Source of the DNA: Pseudomonadota bacterium
Lineage (GTDB): Bacteria > Pseudomonadota > Gammaproteobacteria > Burkholderiales > Burkholderiaceae_C
DNA length: 64,000 nucleotides
NCBI GenBank assembly: GCA_021816585.1
Contig: JAKAXL010000013.1
Location: 1-64,000 of the forward strand
Reading direction: 5' to 3'
Part shown: positions 11,470 through 19,228 of the stretch, piece after piece
Layout: the number at the start of each line of letters is the position of its first letter
Numbering within the stretch: position 1 is the first letter of the stretch
Program-made: the position numbers and the translations under genes
The notes under the pieces: generated by a model
What the model saw: only the letters and a program-made list of their open reading frames with translations
Database searches by the model: none
Told to the model about the DNA's origin: nothing

Positions 11470-13200
11470 ATGACGGCCTTCCACGAAACCCGCGCAACGC
11501 GCATGTCGTCCCCGCCCGGCACGCCGCCGTCGCAAGGGCGGGACGGCCGATGCGGTGCCGCACCGGGCACGCACGTACCCGGCCGCGCCCTGGGTGCCGG
11601 CGCGCGGCAGGCAGGCCCGCGCCGGCAGGCGGCGCAGACGCCGCCGTTCCGCGTCCGCCGCCTTGTCGCGGCGCTGACCCTGCTTGCGCTGTGCGGCCTG
11701 CTGAGCGCCTGCGGGGGAAGCGGGAGCGTCGCCGGCAGCCAAGGCAGTGGCAGTGGCAGTGGCAGTGGCAGTGGCAGTGGCAGTGGCAACACGAATGCGA
11801 ATGCGACGGCGAACGGCAGCGCTGCAGACCCGCGCCAATACCTGCCGTTCAACGTGAGCGTGACCGGATTCGGCGGCACGATCGATGTCGCCGACGAACT
11901 CCAGGGGGCTCACCTGACCCTGGGCCTGCCGAATGCAGGGACGACGCTGGAGCGGCTGCTGCCCGGCACCGAATTCACCCTGAGCGTCACGAAGGAGCCC
12001 GTGGGGCAGATCTGCATCGTACGCAGCCCGAACGGCACGATGGGCTTCACACCGATCACCGACCCCATCACCTGCACGCCCGGCAGCGGCCGCCTGCTCC
12101 TCGAGTTCGGCGTCGCGGGGCTCGGTGGCGATCCGCTCAGTGGCCTGACCTGGCTGGGCGGCCAGACCTTCATGGGCGTCACGCAGAGCGGTGCGGCGCA
12201 CGGCTTCGGATCGATCTACACCGTCCGGGTCAATGGTTCGGCTCCCGCCGTCACCAACGTCTACGACTTCCCGCAAGTGACGTCGGCCCCCTCCCAGGCG
12301 ATCTACCCGCCGACCCCGGTCCCGAATCATCCGGGCAGCTACATCGGGGCCTCTGCCGGTGGCGGCAGCTCCTTCAACGGCACCATCTATTCCTTCCTGA
12401 GCAGTGGCAACTACGCGGTTGTCGACGCCTCGTTCGACGCGAACTACACGGGTCGCGCCCCGACCTCTCCATTGCTCGAAGTCAATGGCAGCTACTACGG
12501 AACCGCCCTGCTGGGGGGGACGTACCAGGAAGGCACGCTGTACCACTTCGACCCCCGCTACATCACGCTGACCCCGGTGGCCGACTTCGGCAGCCCCGGC
12601 CTGCCCTTGCAGCATCCCGCGGGAAAGATGGTGCTGACATTCGACGGAACCGTCCTTGGCGTGGCGCTGGGCACGACCTCGGGCACGACCAACACGGGAG
12701 GCGGAGTCTTCGCCTTCGACCCGGGCGGCGGCGCGGAAGCTGCCTGCCTCTTCAACAGCCCCAGCGGTCCCTACGAACCCAGCGGAGGGCTCACGGCAGG
12801 CGCGAACAACGGCAGGTACTACGGGGTCACCGCTGCCGGCGGCGCCTACGGCGCCGGCACGGTCTACCTCGTGCGTCCGCCGGCGGACTACTGCAGGGTG
12901 GTCCATTCGTTCACCGGCGGCCCCATCGATGGCGGCTACCCGATCGGCGCACCGTTCGTGAGCCAGGCGGGCAATCTCTACGTCACGACCAATGACGGCG
13001 GGCGCTACGGCCGCGGAACCGTGGTGGAGCTGAGCCCCGACGGTACCGTGCTCGCCACGCTGTACGAGTTCGGCGAAAACGACGGGCCGCAGCAACCCCG
13101 CGGGCAGTTGATCGAAGACCCCGCCAGCGGGTATTTGTACGGAATCACCCGAGCTGGCGGCCCTGGATTGAACAACGGGACCATCTATCAGATCAGGTGA
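11470..13200 (+). CDS. GloVer-repeat lipoprotein, copy 2
   Basis: Predicted lipoprotein of 576 residues from the ATG at 11470. The hydrophobic signal core (VAALTLLALCGLLSAC) ends at Cys81, so about 60 unusually polar residues precede it. No start codon lies closer to the core than the ATG at 11503. A Gly-Ser linker encoded by seven GGCAGT units follows. The N-terminal domain has paired cysteines (QICIVRSPNG and PITCTPG), and seven GloVer modules follow, for example RYYGVTAAGGAYGAGTVYLV. Module 4 carries an insertion shared with copies 3 and 4, so these three descend from one another. Surface or outer membrane location is inferred. Confidence 0.82.
   Translation: MTAFHETRATRMSSPPGTPPSQGRDGRCGAAPGTHVPGRALGAGARQAGPRRQAAQTPPFRVRRLVAALTLLALCGLLSACGGSGSVAGSQGSGSGSGSGSGSGSGNTNANATANGSAADPRQYLPFNVSVTGFGGTIDVADELQGAHLTLGLPNAGTTLERLLPGTEFTLSVTKEPVGQICIVRSPNGTMGFTPITDPITCTPGSGRLLLEFGVAGLGGDPLSGLTWLGGQTFMGVTQSGAAHGFGSIYTVRVNGSAPAVTNVYDFPQVTSAPSQAIYPPTPVPNHPGSYIGASAGGGSSFNGTIYSFLSSGNYAVVDASFDANYTGRAPTSPLLEVNGSYYGTALLGGTYQEGTLYHFDPRYITLTPVADFGSPGLPLQHPAGKMVLTFDGTVLGVALGTTSGTTNTGGGVFAFDPGGGAEAACLFNSPSGPYEPSGGLTAGANNGRYYGVTAAGGAYGAGTVYLVRPPADYCRVVHSFTGGPIDGGYPIGAPFVSQAGNLYVTTNDGGRYGRGTVVELSPDGTVLATLYEFGENDGPQQPRGQLIEDPASGYLYGITRAGGPGLNNGTIYQIR
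11743..11784 (+). repeat. Hexanucleotide repeat GGCAGT x7
   Basis: Seven perfect tandem copies of GGCAGT encode a Gly-Ser run directly after the lipobox of GloVer copy 2. The six-base unit keeps the reading frame, so slippage would change only linker length. It probably spaces the propeller domain from the lipid anchor. Confidence 0.9.
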
Positions 13201-13844
13201 GGCGTCGCGGCAGCCTGCGGCGGCATTTCCGCGCTCCCACGGAAATGGCTGTGCGCGGCGTTTCCGGTCAGCGCGGGATGCGCCTCGTCGATTCCTCGCG
13301 GGAAATCATCCGATGCGCGCATCCCAGCATTCTCCCGGTGTGCTGAAACGCACCTCCGAGGCGTTATTGATTCTCCGCCGGTCGATTTATTCGTTCTCCA
13401 CATCGGATTTTCATGACCACACCCTGATAACTTCATGATCCGGCTGTCATGATGGCGTCCACGGCATTGCGGATGGTTTTCATCCGGTGTCTGATTGCTC
13501 ACGTCCGGGCACGAAATGGGCGATCCGAACCATGCGCTCGAAGTCATGCCGTGCGTGCGCCACGCGCAGTCGCCACGCCGGCTCGTTCGGAGATATCTCG
13601 CCATGAAGATCCTTCCAGCCATCGAGCCGACCGATCCCCTCGGCCTGTCGTTCACCCACCCCCGGCCACGGCCCGTGGGCGGCGCGCGACGCGAGGAGGC
13701 CAAGCCGTCGCACTGAGCGGGCCGCGCGCGACGCGCTCATCGGAGCGCGCGCCCCGACTCGCTCCAGGCATGGATCCGGGATGCGGTGTGCCCAGACCGG
13801 CACCGCCTCCCTCCGCGCCGGCGTCCCATCCGAGGCAACCTGCC
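13201..13844. other. 644-base gap between GloVer copies 2 and 3
   Basis: No gene is supported. The first part holds a hairpin at 13224-13247 (CATTTCCG and CGGAAATG around an eight-base loop) that could end the transcript of copy 2. The section near 13360-13450 is AT-rich for this genome and is the likely promoter area of copy 3, though no clear -35/-10 pair stands out. GAGG at 13832-13835 is the ribosome binding site of copy 3. Confidence 0.55.
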
Positions 13845-15392
13845 ATGCAAAGAACCGTACCGCCCCTGCCGCCCCGGCTCAACAGGAAGCTCGCCCGAAT
13901 CGCTCCGGTGACCTTCGCGTGCCTGCTGTGCACCGCGCTGACCGCCTGTGGCGGCGGCGGCAGCGCAGGCGCCACGGGCAGCCCGGGTGGAACGACCGCG
14001 GGCAGCGGAAGCCCGGCGGGCGCGAGCGGCACGGGCAACGGCAACCTGCTGAACCTGAGTTCACCGAATGCCACCGGGACCCTCGAGAAACTGCTGCCGG
14101 GGACCAACTTCACGGTGAGCATCACGAAGCAACCGGTGGCGCAGCTGTGCACCGTGGGCCAGCCCGGCGGCACGATGGGAAACGTGTCGAGCGTCGACGC
14201 GATCACCTGCACGCAGGGCAGCGGCAGTCTGCTCTACGCCTTCGGCAGCCAGTCCGGCGATGGCTCCCACCCCACCGGAGGTCTGCTCGAACCGGGCGAC
14301 GGGCTGCTGCTGGGCAGCACCCTGAACGGCGCCGCCGGATTCGGATCGATCTTCGAATACCAGGTCGGCGGTTCCGGCTCCGGCATCCAGCTGCTGCATG
14401 TGTTCGAAGGGCCACCCGACGACGGCGCCGCCCCTCTGTACCCCCCGGGCCCGATGGCCGCTCAGGCCGGCACCTACATCGGGGTCACGACCGAGGGTGG
14501 CGCGTCGAACGACGGTGCGATCTACACCATGCTGGCGAGCAATGGGGCCACCACGCTGGCGGCGTCCTTCATCGCGAACTCCAGCGGCGCCGGCCCGAAC
14601 TCGCCGCTGCTCGAGCTCAACGGAAGCTACTTCGGGACCACCTACACCGGGGGCTCGGGCCAGGCCGGCACCTACTTCGGCACGACGTGGAGCGGAGGGA
14701 GCACGAACACCGGGACCATGTTCCAGTACCAGCCGCAGCGAGGCTTCGCCATGCTCGACGATTTCGGCACCGCGAGCACCGTTCTGCGCCACCCGTTCGG
14801 GAGCATGGTGCAGTCGATCGTCAACCAGGGCATCTACGGTGTGACCGAAGGGTATCTGCTCGCGGCAAACCTGACCCCCGCGGGGGCTCTGGGTGGCGTG
14901 TACATGTTCCAGCCCGACGGCAATGGTCTTGGCACCGTGTGCCTGTTCGGCCAGGAGCCCGGCAGCCCGCTCGATCCCGTCGGTGGCCTCGTACAAGCCG
15001 CCGACGGCCTCATCTACGGCCTCAGCACTTACGGTGGAAGCCACGGCCTGGGCACCCTTTACGAGGTGATCCCCTCGAACGATACCTGCCAGGTCCTGCA
15101 CAACTTCACGGGAAGCCAAGCCGACGGCGGCAATCCCCTCGGAAGGCCTCTCATCGGCAGCGACGGCGATTTCTACATTCAGACCCAGAGCGGAGCCGTC
15201 AACGGCGCCGGAGGCGTGGTGGTGCTGAGTCCCGGCGGGGCCGTACTCGGAACGCTGTACTCGTTCTCCTGGGACGGGCCGCAAGACCCGTCCGGCTCCC
15301 TCGTCGAGGGGCCCGGCGGCAGTCTCTACGGCACCACCACGGAGGGCACGAGCAACGGCCTGACCTTCGGCACGATCTTCCGCATCGGCTGA
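13845..15392 (+). CDS. GloVer-repeat lipoprotein, copy 3
   Basis: Predicted lipoprotein of 515 residues. The ATG at 13845 has GAGG nine bases upstream. The lipobox CTALTAC ends at Cys35, and a Gly/Ser/Ala/Thr linker follows. The N-terminal cysteine domain is shorter than in the other copies: its first strand is missing and it begins near ATGTLEKLLPGTNFTVS. Eight module cores are visible instead of seven, because module 3 contains a 15-residue partial duplication (YFGTTYTGGSGQAG then YFGTTWSGGSTNTG). The other modules align one to one with copies 2 and 4. Function unknown. Confidence 0.83.
   Translation: MQRTVPPLPPRLNRKLARIAPVTFACLLCTALTACGGGGSAGATGSPGGTTAGSGSPAGASGTGNGNLLNLSSPNATGTLEKLLPGTNFTVSITKQPVAQLCTVGQPGGTMGNVSSVDAITCTQGSGSLLYAFGSQSGDGSHPTGGLLEPGDGLLLGSTLNGAAGFGSIFEYQVGGSGSGIQLLHVFEGPPDDGAAPLYPPGPMAAQAGTYIGVTTEGGASNDGAIYTMLASNGATTLAASFIANSSGAGPNSPLLELNGSYFGTTYTGGSGQAGTYFGTTWSGGSTNTGTMFQYQPQRGFAMLDDFGTASTVLRHPFGSMVQSIVNQGIYGVTEGYLLAANLTPAGALGGVYMFQPDGNGLGTVCLFGQEPGSPLDPVGGLVQAADGLIYGLSTYGGSHGLGTLYEVIPSNDTCQVLHNFTGSQADGGNPLGRPLIGSDGDFYIQTQSGAVNGAGGVVVLSPGGAVLGTLYSFSWDGPQDPSGSLVEGPGGSLYGTTTEGTSNGLTFGTIFRIG
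14622..14711 (+). repeat. 45-base direct duplication inside GloVer copy 3
   Basis: 14622-14666 and 14667-14711 encode related 15-residue segments (GSYFGTTYTGGSGQA and GTYFGTTWSGGSTNT). Copies 2 and 4 have only one such segment at this place. The unit is a multiple of three, so the frame is kept. The two halves have diverged, so the event is not very recent. Confidence 0.8.
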
Positions 15393-15440
15393 ACCCGCGC
15401 GCAAACCCCGGCGCGCGCGTGTGCACGACGATCCTGCATC

Positions 15441-17000
15441 GTGAACCCCTTCCGAAGAAGCGAACTCGCCGGTGTGGTACTCACGCTGTGTGCCGGGCTG
15501 AGCGCCTGCGCAGGAGGCAGCGGCACCGGCAGATCCACCTCCACCGGCACCTCCACCGGCACCTCCACCGGCACCGGTGCCGCGGGCACCGCAAATGGCG
15601 GCGGCGCCGCAGGCGGGTCGCTGCAATCGTCCGAATTTCTCGTGAACGTGACCGTGAGCGGACTCATCGGCTCGCTCGAGTTGGGCGACGGCAAGACAGG
15701 CGGACTCCTGGACGTGCGCAAATCGGGCACCTACACACTGTCTTCGGCGTTCCCCGGGGGGGTCTACGACGTCGCCATCTCGACGCAACCCCTCGGCATG
15801 GAATGCGTCGCAGCCAACCCCAACGGCACGATGCCGGAGCATGTCATCACCGTCGACATCTCCTGCAGCACGGGGGCGTCCAGCGTGGCCTATGCGTTTT
15901 CCGGCCAGAATGGCGACGGAGCCACACCGATGGGGGGCCTGGCCCCGCTTGCAGGTGGAAGATTCCTCGGAGCCACGTCGGCGGGGGGAGACTATGGCTG
16001 CGGGACCCTCTACAGCCTCGACGTCGGGGGACCGGTACCCGCCGAGCAGGTCACCCAGGCGTTCCAGGGCGCCGCGGCCCTCGGCACACCCTTCCAGGTC
16101 GCCGATCCCGGATACCCGGTGTACCCTCCGACCCTGATGAGCAACGGCGCCTACGTCGGCACCACCTCCGAGGGTGGCAGCAACAACGGGGGAACGCTGT
16201 ATACGATGCTGGCCAACGGCAGCGTCACCGTCGTGCACTCCTTCGCCGTCGGAGCGGACCCCACTTCTCCGCTGCTGGACGTCAACGGCACCTATTACGG
16301 CACGACGTGGTCCGGCGGAAGCTTCGGTGAGGGAACCTTCTTCCAGTACCAGCCCGCGGAAGGTCTGACGACCCTCGCGGAATTCGGCGCCACGAACGTC
16401 GCTCCGATCTACCCGTTCGGGCGCATGGTGCTGTCGAGCGAGAACCAGCAGATCTACGGCGTGGCCGAGGGCACTCCCGTGGTTTCGAGCTCCGCGGGCA
16501 CCCTGGGCGGCGTGTACACGATCGCACCAGGCAGCAGTGCCATCTCGTTCATCTGCGCGCCCACCAGTGCCAGCAGTCCGATCGATCCCTCGGGCGGGCT
16601 GGCCGCGGCCGTGAACGGCACGATGTACGGGCTCAGCGCTTACGGTGGGAGCGACGGCATGGGCACGCTGTACGAGGTGCTTCCGTCCAGCAATACCTGC
16701 CGTGTGCTCTACAACTTCACCGGCACCACCGCCGACGGCGGAGATCCGGCCGGAAGCCCGCTCGTCGCTGCCGACGGCGACCTCTATGTCCAGACCACGA
16801 TCGGCGGCGCCAACGGCACGGGCGCCGTCGTCGTCTTCAGCCCGAACGGAACCCTGCTCGGCACGCTGTATTCGTTCAGTTCGGGCAGCGGCCCGCAGCA
16901 GCCCATCGGCGCGCTGGTCGAGGGGCCCGGCGCCAGCCTCTACGGCGTCACGAGCGCGGGCGGGCCTTCGAACAACGGAACCATTTTCCGCATCGACTGA
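15441..17000 (+). CDS. GloVer-repeat lipoprotein, copy 4
   Basis: Predicted lipoprotein of 519 residues starting with GTG at 15441, 48 bases after copy 3, so the two may be cotranscribed. The lipobox LCAGLSAC gives Cys23, followed by a Ser-Thr-Gly linker encoded by a 12-base repeat. The complete N-terminal domain has paired cysteines (MECVAANPNG and DISCSTG). Seven GloVer modules follow, including TYYGTTWSGGSFGEGTFFQY and TMYGLSAYGGSDGMGTLYEV. Module 4 has the inserted loop also seen in copies 2 and 3. The gene ends one base before the convergent marC-like gene. Confidence 0.84.
   Translation: MNPFRRSELAGVVLTLCAGLSACAGGSGTGRSTSTGTSTGTSTGTGAAGTANGGGAAGGSLQSSEFLVNVTVSGLIGSLELGDGKTGGLLDVRKSGTYTLSSAFPGGVYDVAISTQPLGMECVAANPNGTMPEHVITVDISCSTGASSVAYAFSGQNGDGATPMGGLAPLAGGRFLGATSAGGDYGCGTLYSLDVGGPVPAEQVTQAFQGAAALGTPFQVADPGYPVYPPTLMSNGAYVGTTSEGGSNNGGTLYTMLANGSVTVVHSFAVGADPTSPLLDVNGTYYGTTWSGGSFGEGTFFQYQPAEGLTTLAEFGATNVAPIYPFGRMVLSSENQQIYGVAEGTPVVSSSAGTLGGVYTIAPGSSAISFICAPTSASSPIDPSGGLAAAVNGTMYGLSAYGGSDGMGTLYEVLPSSNTCRVLYNFTGTTADGGDPAGSPLVAADGDLYVQTTIGGANGTGAVVVFSPNGTLLGTLYSFSSGSGPQQPIGALVEGPGASLYGVTSAGGPSNNGTIFRID
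15534..15576 (+). repeat. 12-base repeat in the linker of GloVer copy 4
   Basis: About three copies of the unit ACCTCCACCGGC encode Ser-Thr-Gly-Thr blocks immediately after the lipid-anchored cysteine. The unit length preserves frame. The repeat differs in sequence from the GGCAGT linker of copy 2, so the linkers were built independently. Confidence 0.75.
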
Positions 17001-17001
17001 C

Positions 17002-17604
17002 TCAGCGCAGCAGAAAATAGCTGCGCACCCCCTCCAGCAGCATGTTGACGGCGATCGCCGAGACGATCAGGCCCATCAGCTTCTCGGCGGCGCGCATCAC
17101 CGCGTCGCCGAGCAGTCGCGCCAACTGCTCGGCCACCAGCAGCAGCGCGGCAGTGATGGCCACCGCCGCGCTCAGCGCGCCGATGCGCACTGCCAGCACG
17201 CTGCCGCCGGCGGAGCTGAACAGCAGCACCGCCGCGAGCGCCGACGGACCGGCCAGCAGCGGGATGGCCAGCGGGAAGATCAGCGGGTCGCGCAGGTCGC
17301 GCTCGTCGAACATGGTCTCGGCGCTGGAAAAGATCATCTTGATCGCGACCAGCAGCAGGATCACCCCGCCGGCCACTTGCAGCGAGGCCTGGCGCAGCCC
17401 CAGCAGTTCGAGGAAGCGCCGCCCGCCGGCCATGAAGGCCAGCAGCACCAGGTAGGCGATGGCCGATTCGCGCAGCGTGATCCACGCGCGCCGCCGCGGC
17501 GGCACCTGCCGGGTCACGGCGAGGAACACCGGCATGTTGCCGAAGGGGTCCAGGATCAGCAGCAGCAGGATCAGCGTGGACCAGAAATCATGGGTCGGTG
17601 ACAT
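17002..17604 (-). CDS. MarC family integral membrane protein
   Basis: Protein of 200 residues with about six hydrophobic segments. LDPFGNMPVFLAVT near residue 18 and FPLAIPLLAGPSALAAVLL are the two half-repeat signatures of the MarC/UPF0056 family. The function of these inner membrane proteins is not settled; the old link to multiple antibiotic resistance was withdrawn. The gene lies 33 bases after the recombinase gene on the same strand and may be cotranscribed with it. Confidence 0.88.
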   Translation of the reverse strand: MSPTHDFWSTLILLLLILDPFGNMPVFLAVTRQVPPRRRAWITLRESAIAYLVLLAFMAGGRRFLELLGLRQASLQVAGGVILLLVAIKMIFSSAETMFDERDLRDPLIFPLAIPLLAGPSALAAVLLFSSAGGSVLAVRIGALSAAVAITAALLLVAEQLARLLGDAVMRAAEKLMGLIVSAIAVNMLLEGVRSYFLLR

Positions 17605-17637
17605 GGTTGCCTCGGCCGGATAGCGGGCGCCAGGCCT

Positions 17638-18642
17638 TCAGGCCCGCGGGTGATGCCGCGCATGCAACTGCCGCAGGCGCTCGCGTGCGACGTGGGTGTA
17701 GATCTGCGTGGTGGAGATGTCGGCATGACCGAGCAGCAGTTGCACCACGCGCAGGTCGGCGCCGTGGTCCAGCAGGTGCGTGGCGAAGGCGTGGCGCAGC
17801 GTGTGCGGCGACAGCGGCGCGTCGATTCCGGCTTCGCGCGCCAGCGCGCGAAGCCGCGTCCAGAACATCTGCCGGCTCATCGCGACGCCGTTGCGTCGCA
17901 GCGCGTGCGCCCCGCGCGTGGTGACGAACACGAAGTCGCAGGCGACCCCGCGCAGCAGCTCGGCGCGCGCCTGCTCGAGGTAGCGCCGCAGCCACTCGGC
18001 GGCCTGTTCACCGAACGGCACCAGGCGATCCTTGCCGCCCTTGCCTCCCACCACCCGCACGACCCCGTCGGCCAGGCTGAGGTCGGCGATGCGCAGGCCC
18101 ACCAGCTCGCTCACGCGCAGCCCGCTGGCGTAGAGCAGCTCGAGCATCGCGCGGTCGCGCAGGCCCAGTGCGGTGTCGGTGCGCGGAGCCGCCAGCAGCG
18201 CCTCCACCTGCGCCTCGACCAGCGTGCCGGGGCGGCGCGCCGGCTGGCGCGCGCGCTCCAGCTTGAGCGTGGGGTCGTCGGCGCGCCGGTTCTCGCGCAC
18301 CGCCCAGGCATAGAAGCGACGCAGCGCGGCGAGGCGCCGGTTCGACGCACTGGCCTTGCTGCCGGCGAAGCGCACCGCGAGATAGCCGGTCACGTCGGAC
18401 TCGGCGGCCTGCTCCAGCCCGGCGCGCCCGCCGGCGGCCAGCCAGCGCGCGAACAGGCCCAGGTCGCTGCGGTAGGCGGCCAGCGTGTTGGCGGCCAGCC
18501 CCTGCTCCAGCCACAGCGCGTCGCAGAAGGCGTCGATCGCGGACTGGCAGGCCGCGCGCGGCGCCGGCCACGCGTCGCTGGCGCGCGCTCGCCCGCGACG
18601 CGCCGGGGTGGGCGCGAGCGCGGGCACGACCGCCTCAGGCAT
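17638..18642 (-). CDS. xerD: Tyrosine recombinase XerD
   Basis: Site-specific recombinase that resolves chromosome dimers with XerC at dif. The start is the ATG at 18642, giving 334 residues. The N-terminal SAM-like core-binding domain contains LWLEQGLAANTLAAYRSDL. The catalytic set is complete: Arg176 (SGLRVSEL), Lys201 (GGKGGKDR), His280 and Arg283 (HTLRHAFATH), His306 (LLGHADISTTQ) and nucleophile Tyr315 (TQIYTHV). It overlaps ogt by eight bases (ATGCCTGA), as expected for a housekeeping gene rather than a mobile integrase. No XerC is in the window for comparison. Confidence 0.93.
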   Translation of the reverse strand: MPEAVVPALAPTPARRGRARASDAWPAPRAACQSAIDAFCDALWLEQGLAANTLAAYRSDLGLFARWLAAGGRAGLEQAAESDVTGYLAVRFAGSKASASNRRLAALRRFYAWAVRENRRADDPTLKLERARQPARRPGTLVEAQVEALLAAPRTDTALGLRDRAMLELLYASGLRVSELVGLRIADLSLADGVVRVVGGKGGKDRLVPFGEQAAEWLRRYLEQARAELLRGVACDFVFVTTRGAHALRRNGVAMSRQMFWTRLRALAREAGIDAPLSPHTLRHAFATHLLDHGADLRVVQLLLGHADISTTQIYTHVARERLRQLHARHHPRA

Positions 18643-19219
18643 CGCCGAACAGCTCCGGCCCGGGCGCCGGCAGCGCGCCTTCGTGCAGCAGCAGCCAGCG
18701 CTTGATGCGCAGCAGTTCGCCGGCGCCGTCGGTCGATCCGGCGAAGCCCCCCAGGCCGTGGGCGGCGACCACGCGGTGACACGGCACCAGCGGCGCGTAG
18801 GGGTTGGCCGCGCAGGCCTGGCCGACCGCGCGCGCCGCGCTGTCGAGTTGCTTCGCGAGTTCACCGTAGCGCAGCGTGCGCCCGACGGGAATCTCGCGCA
18901 GCGCGGCCCACACGCGGCGCTGGAAGGCGCTTCCCGCCGGCCGCAGCGGCAGATCGGGGAGCCTGCGCGGGTCTCGGCAATAGGCCAGCAGCTGTTCGTG
19001 CAACTCGCGCACCAGCGGCGCCAGCGCGGCGGGCGCGCCGCGCGCAGGCGCGCCCGCGTCGAGGTATTCGGTCTGCCGGATGGCGTCGGCGTCGCAACGC
19101 ACGCCGAGATGGCCGAAGGGCAGGCGCAGCACCGCGTCCCACGCCAGCGCGGGGTCGTTCACGCGCAGCGCCGCGTCGGCGCCGGCGCGCACGCTGCGAG
19201 GTCTGGGCTGCGCACTCAT
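18635..19219 (-). CDS. ogt: Methylated-DNA--protein-cysteine methyltransferase
   Basis: Suicide enzyme that removes O6-methylguanine or O4-methylthymine lesions by transfer to its own cysteine. The protein has 194 residues. The acceptor is Cys147 in VPCHRVVAAHG. The helix-turn-helix with the arginine finger lies in TLRYGELAKQL and ARAVGQACAANP. The N-terminal domain is short and degenerate, as in Ogt rather than Ada. The stop overlaps the xerD start, and the gene begins nine bases after queG on the same strand. Confidence 0.93.
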   Translation of the reverse strand: MSAQPRPRSVRAGADAALRVNDPALAWDAVLRLPFGHLGVRCDADAIRQTEYLDAGAPARGAPAALAPLVRELHEQLLAYCRDPRRLPDLPLRPAGSAFQRRVWAALREIPVGRTLRYGELAKQLDSAARAVGQACAANPYAPLVPCHRVVAAHGLGGFAGSTDGAGELLRIKRWLLLHEGALPAPGPELFGDA

Positions 19220-19228
19220 GCGGGCATG

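Noticed and set aside
9550-13095. A 1181-codon minus-strand frame opposite GloVer copies 1 and 2
   Set aside because: It is the shadow of the repeat-rich plus-strand genes. Those have ribosome binding sites, lipoboxes and conserved modules, while the shadow has none.
14061-16238. A 725-codon minus-strand frame opposite GloVer copies 3 and 4
   Set aside because: Same reason: low-complexity mirror of the plus-strand repeats, crossing the gene boundary.
17638-18642. Phage or island integrase
   Set aside because: Sequence, the translationally coupled overlap with ogt and the housekeeping neighbourhood fit chromosomal XerD. No attachment repeats are seen.
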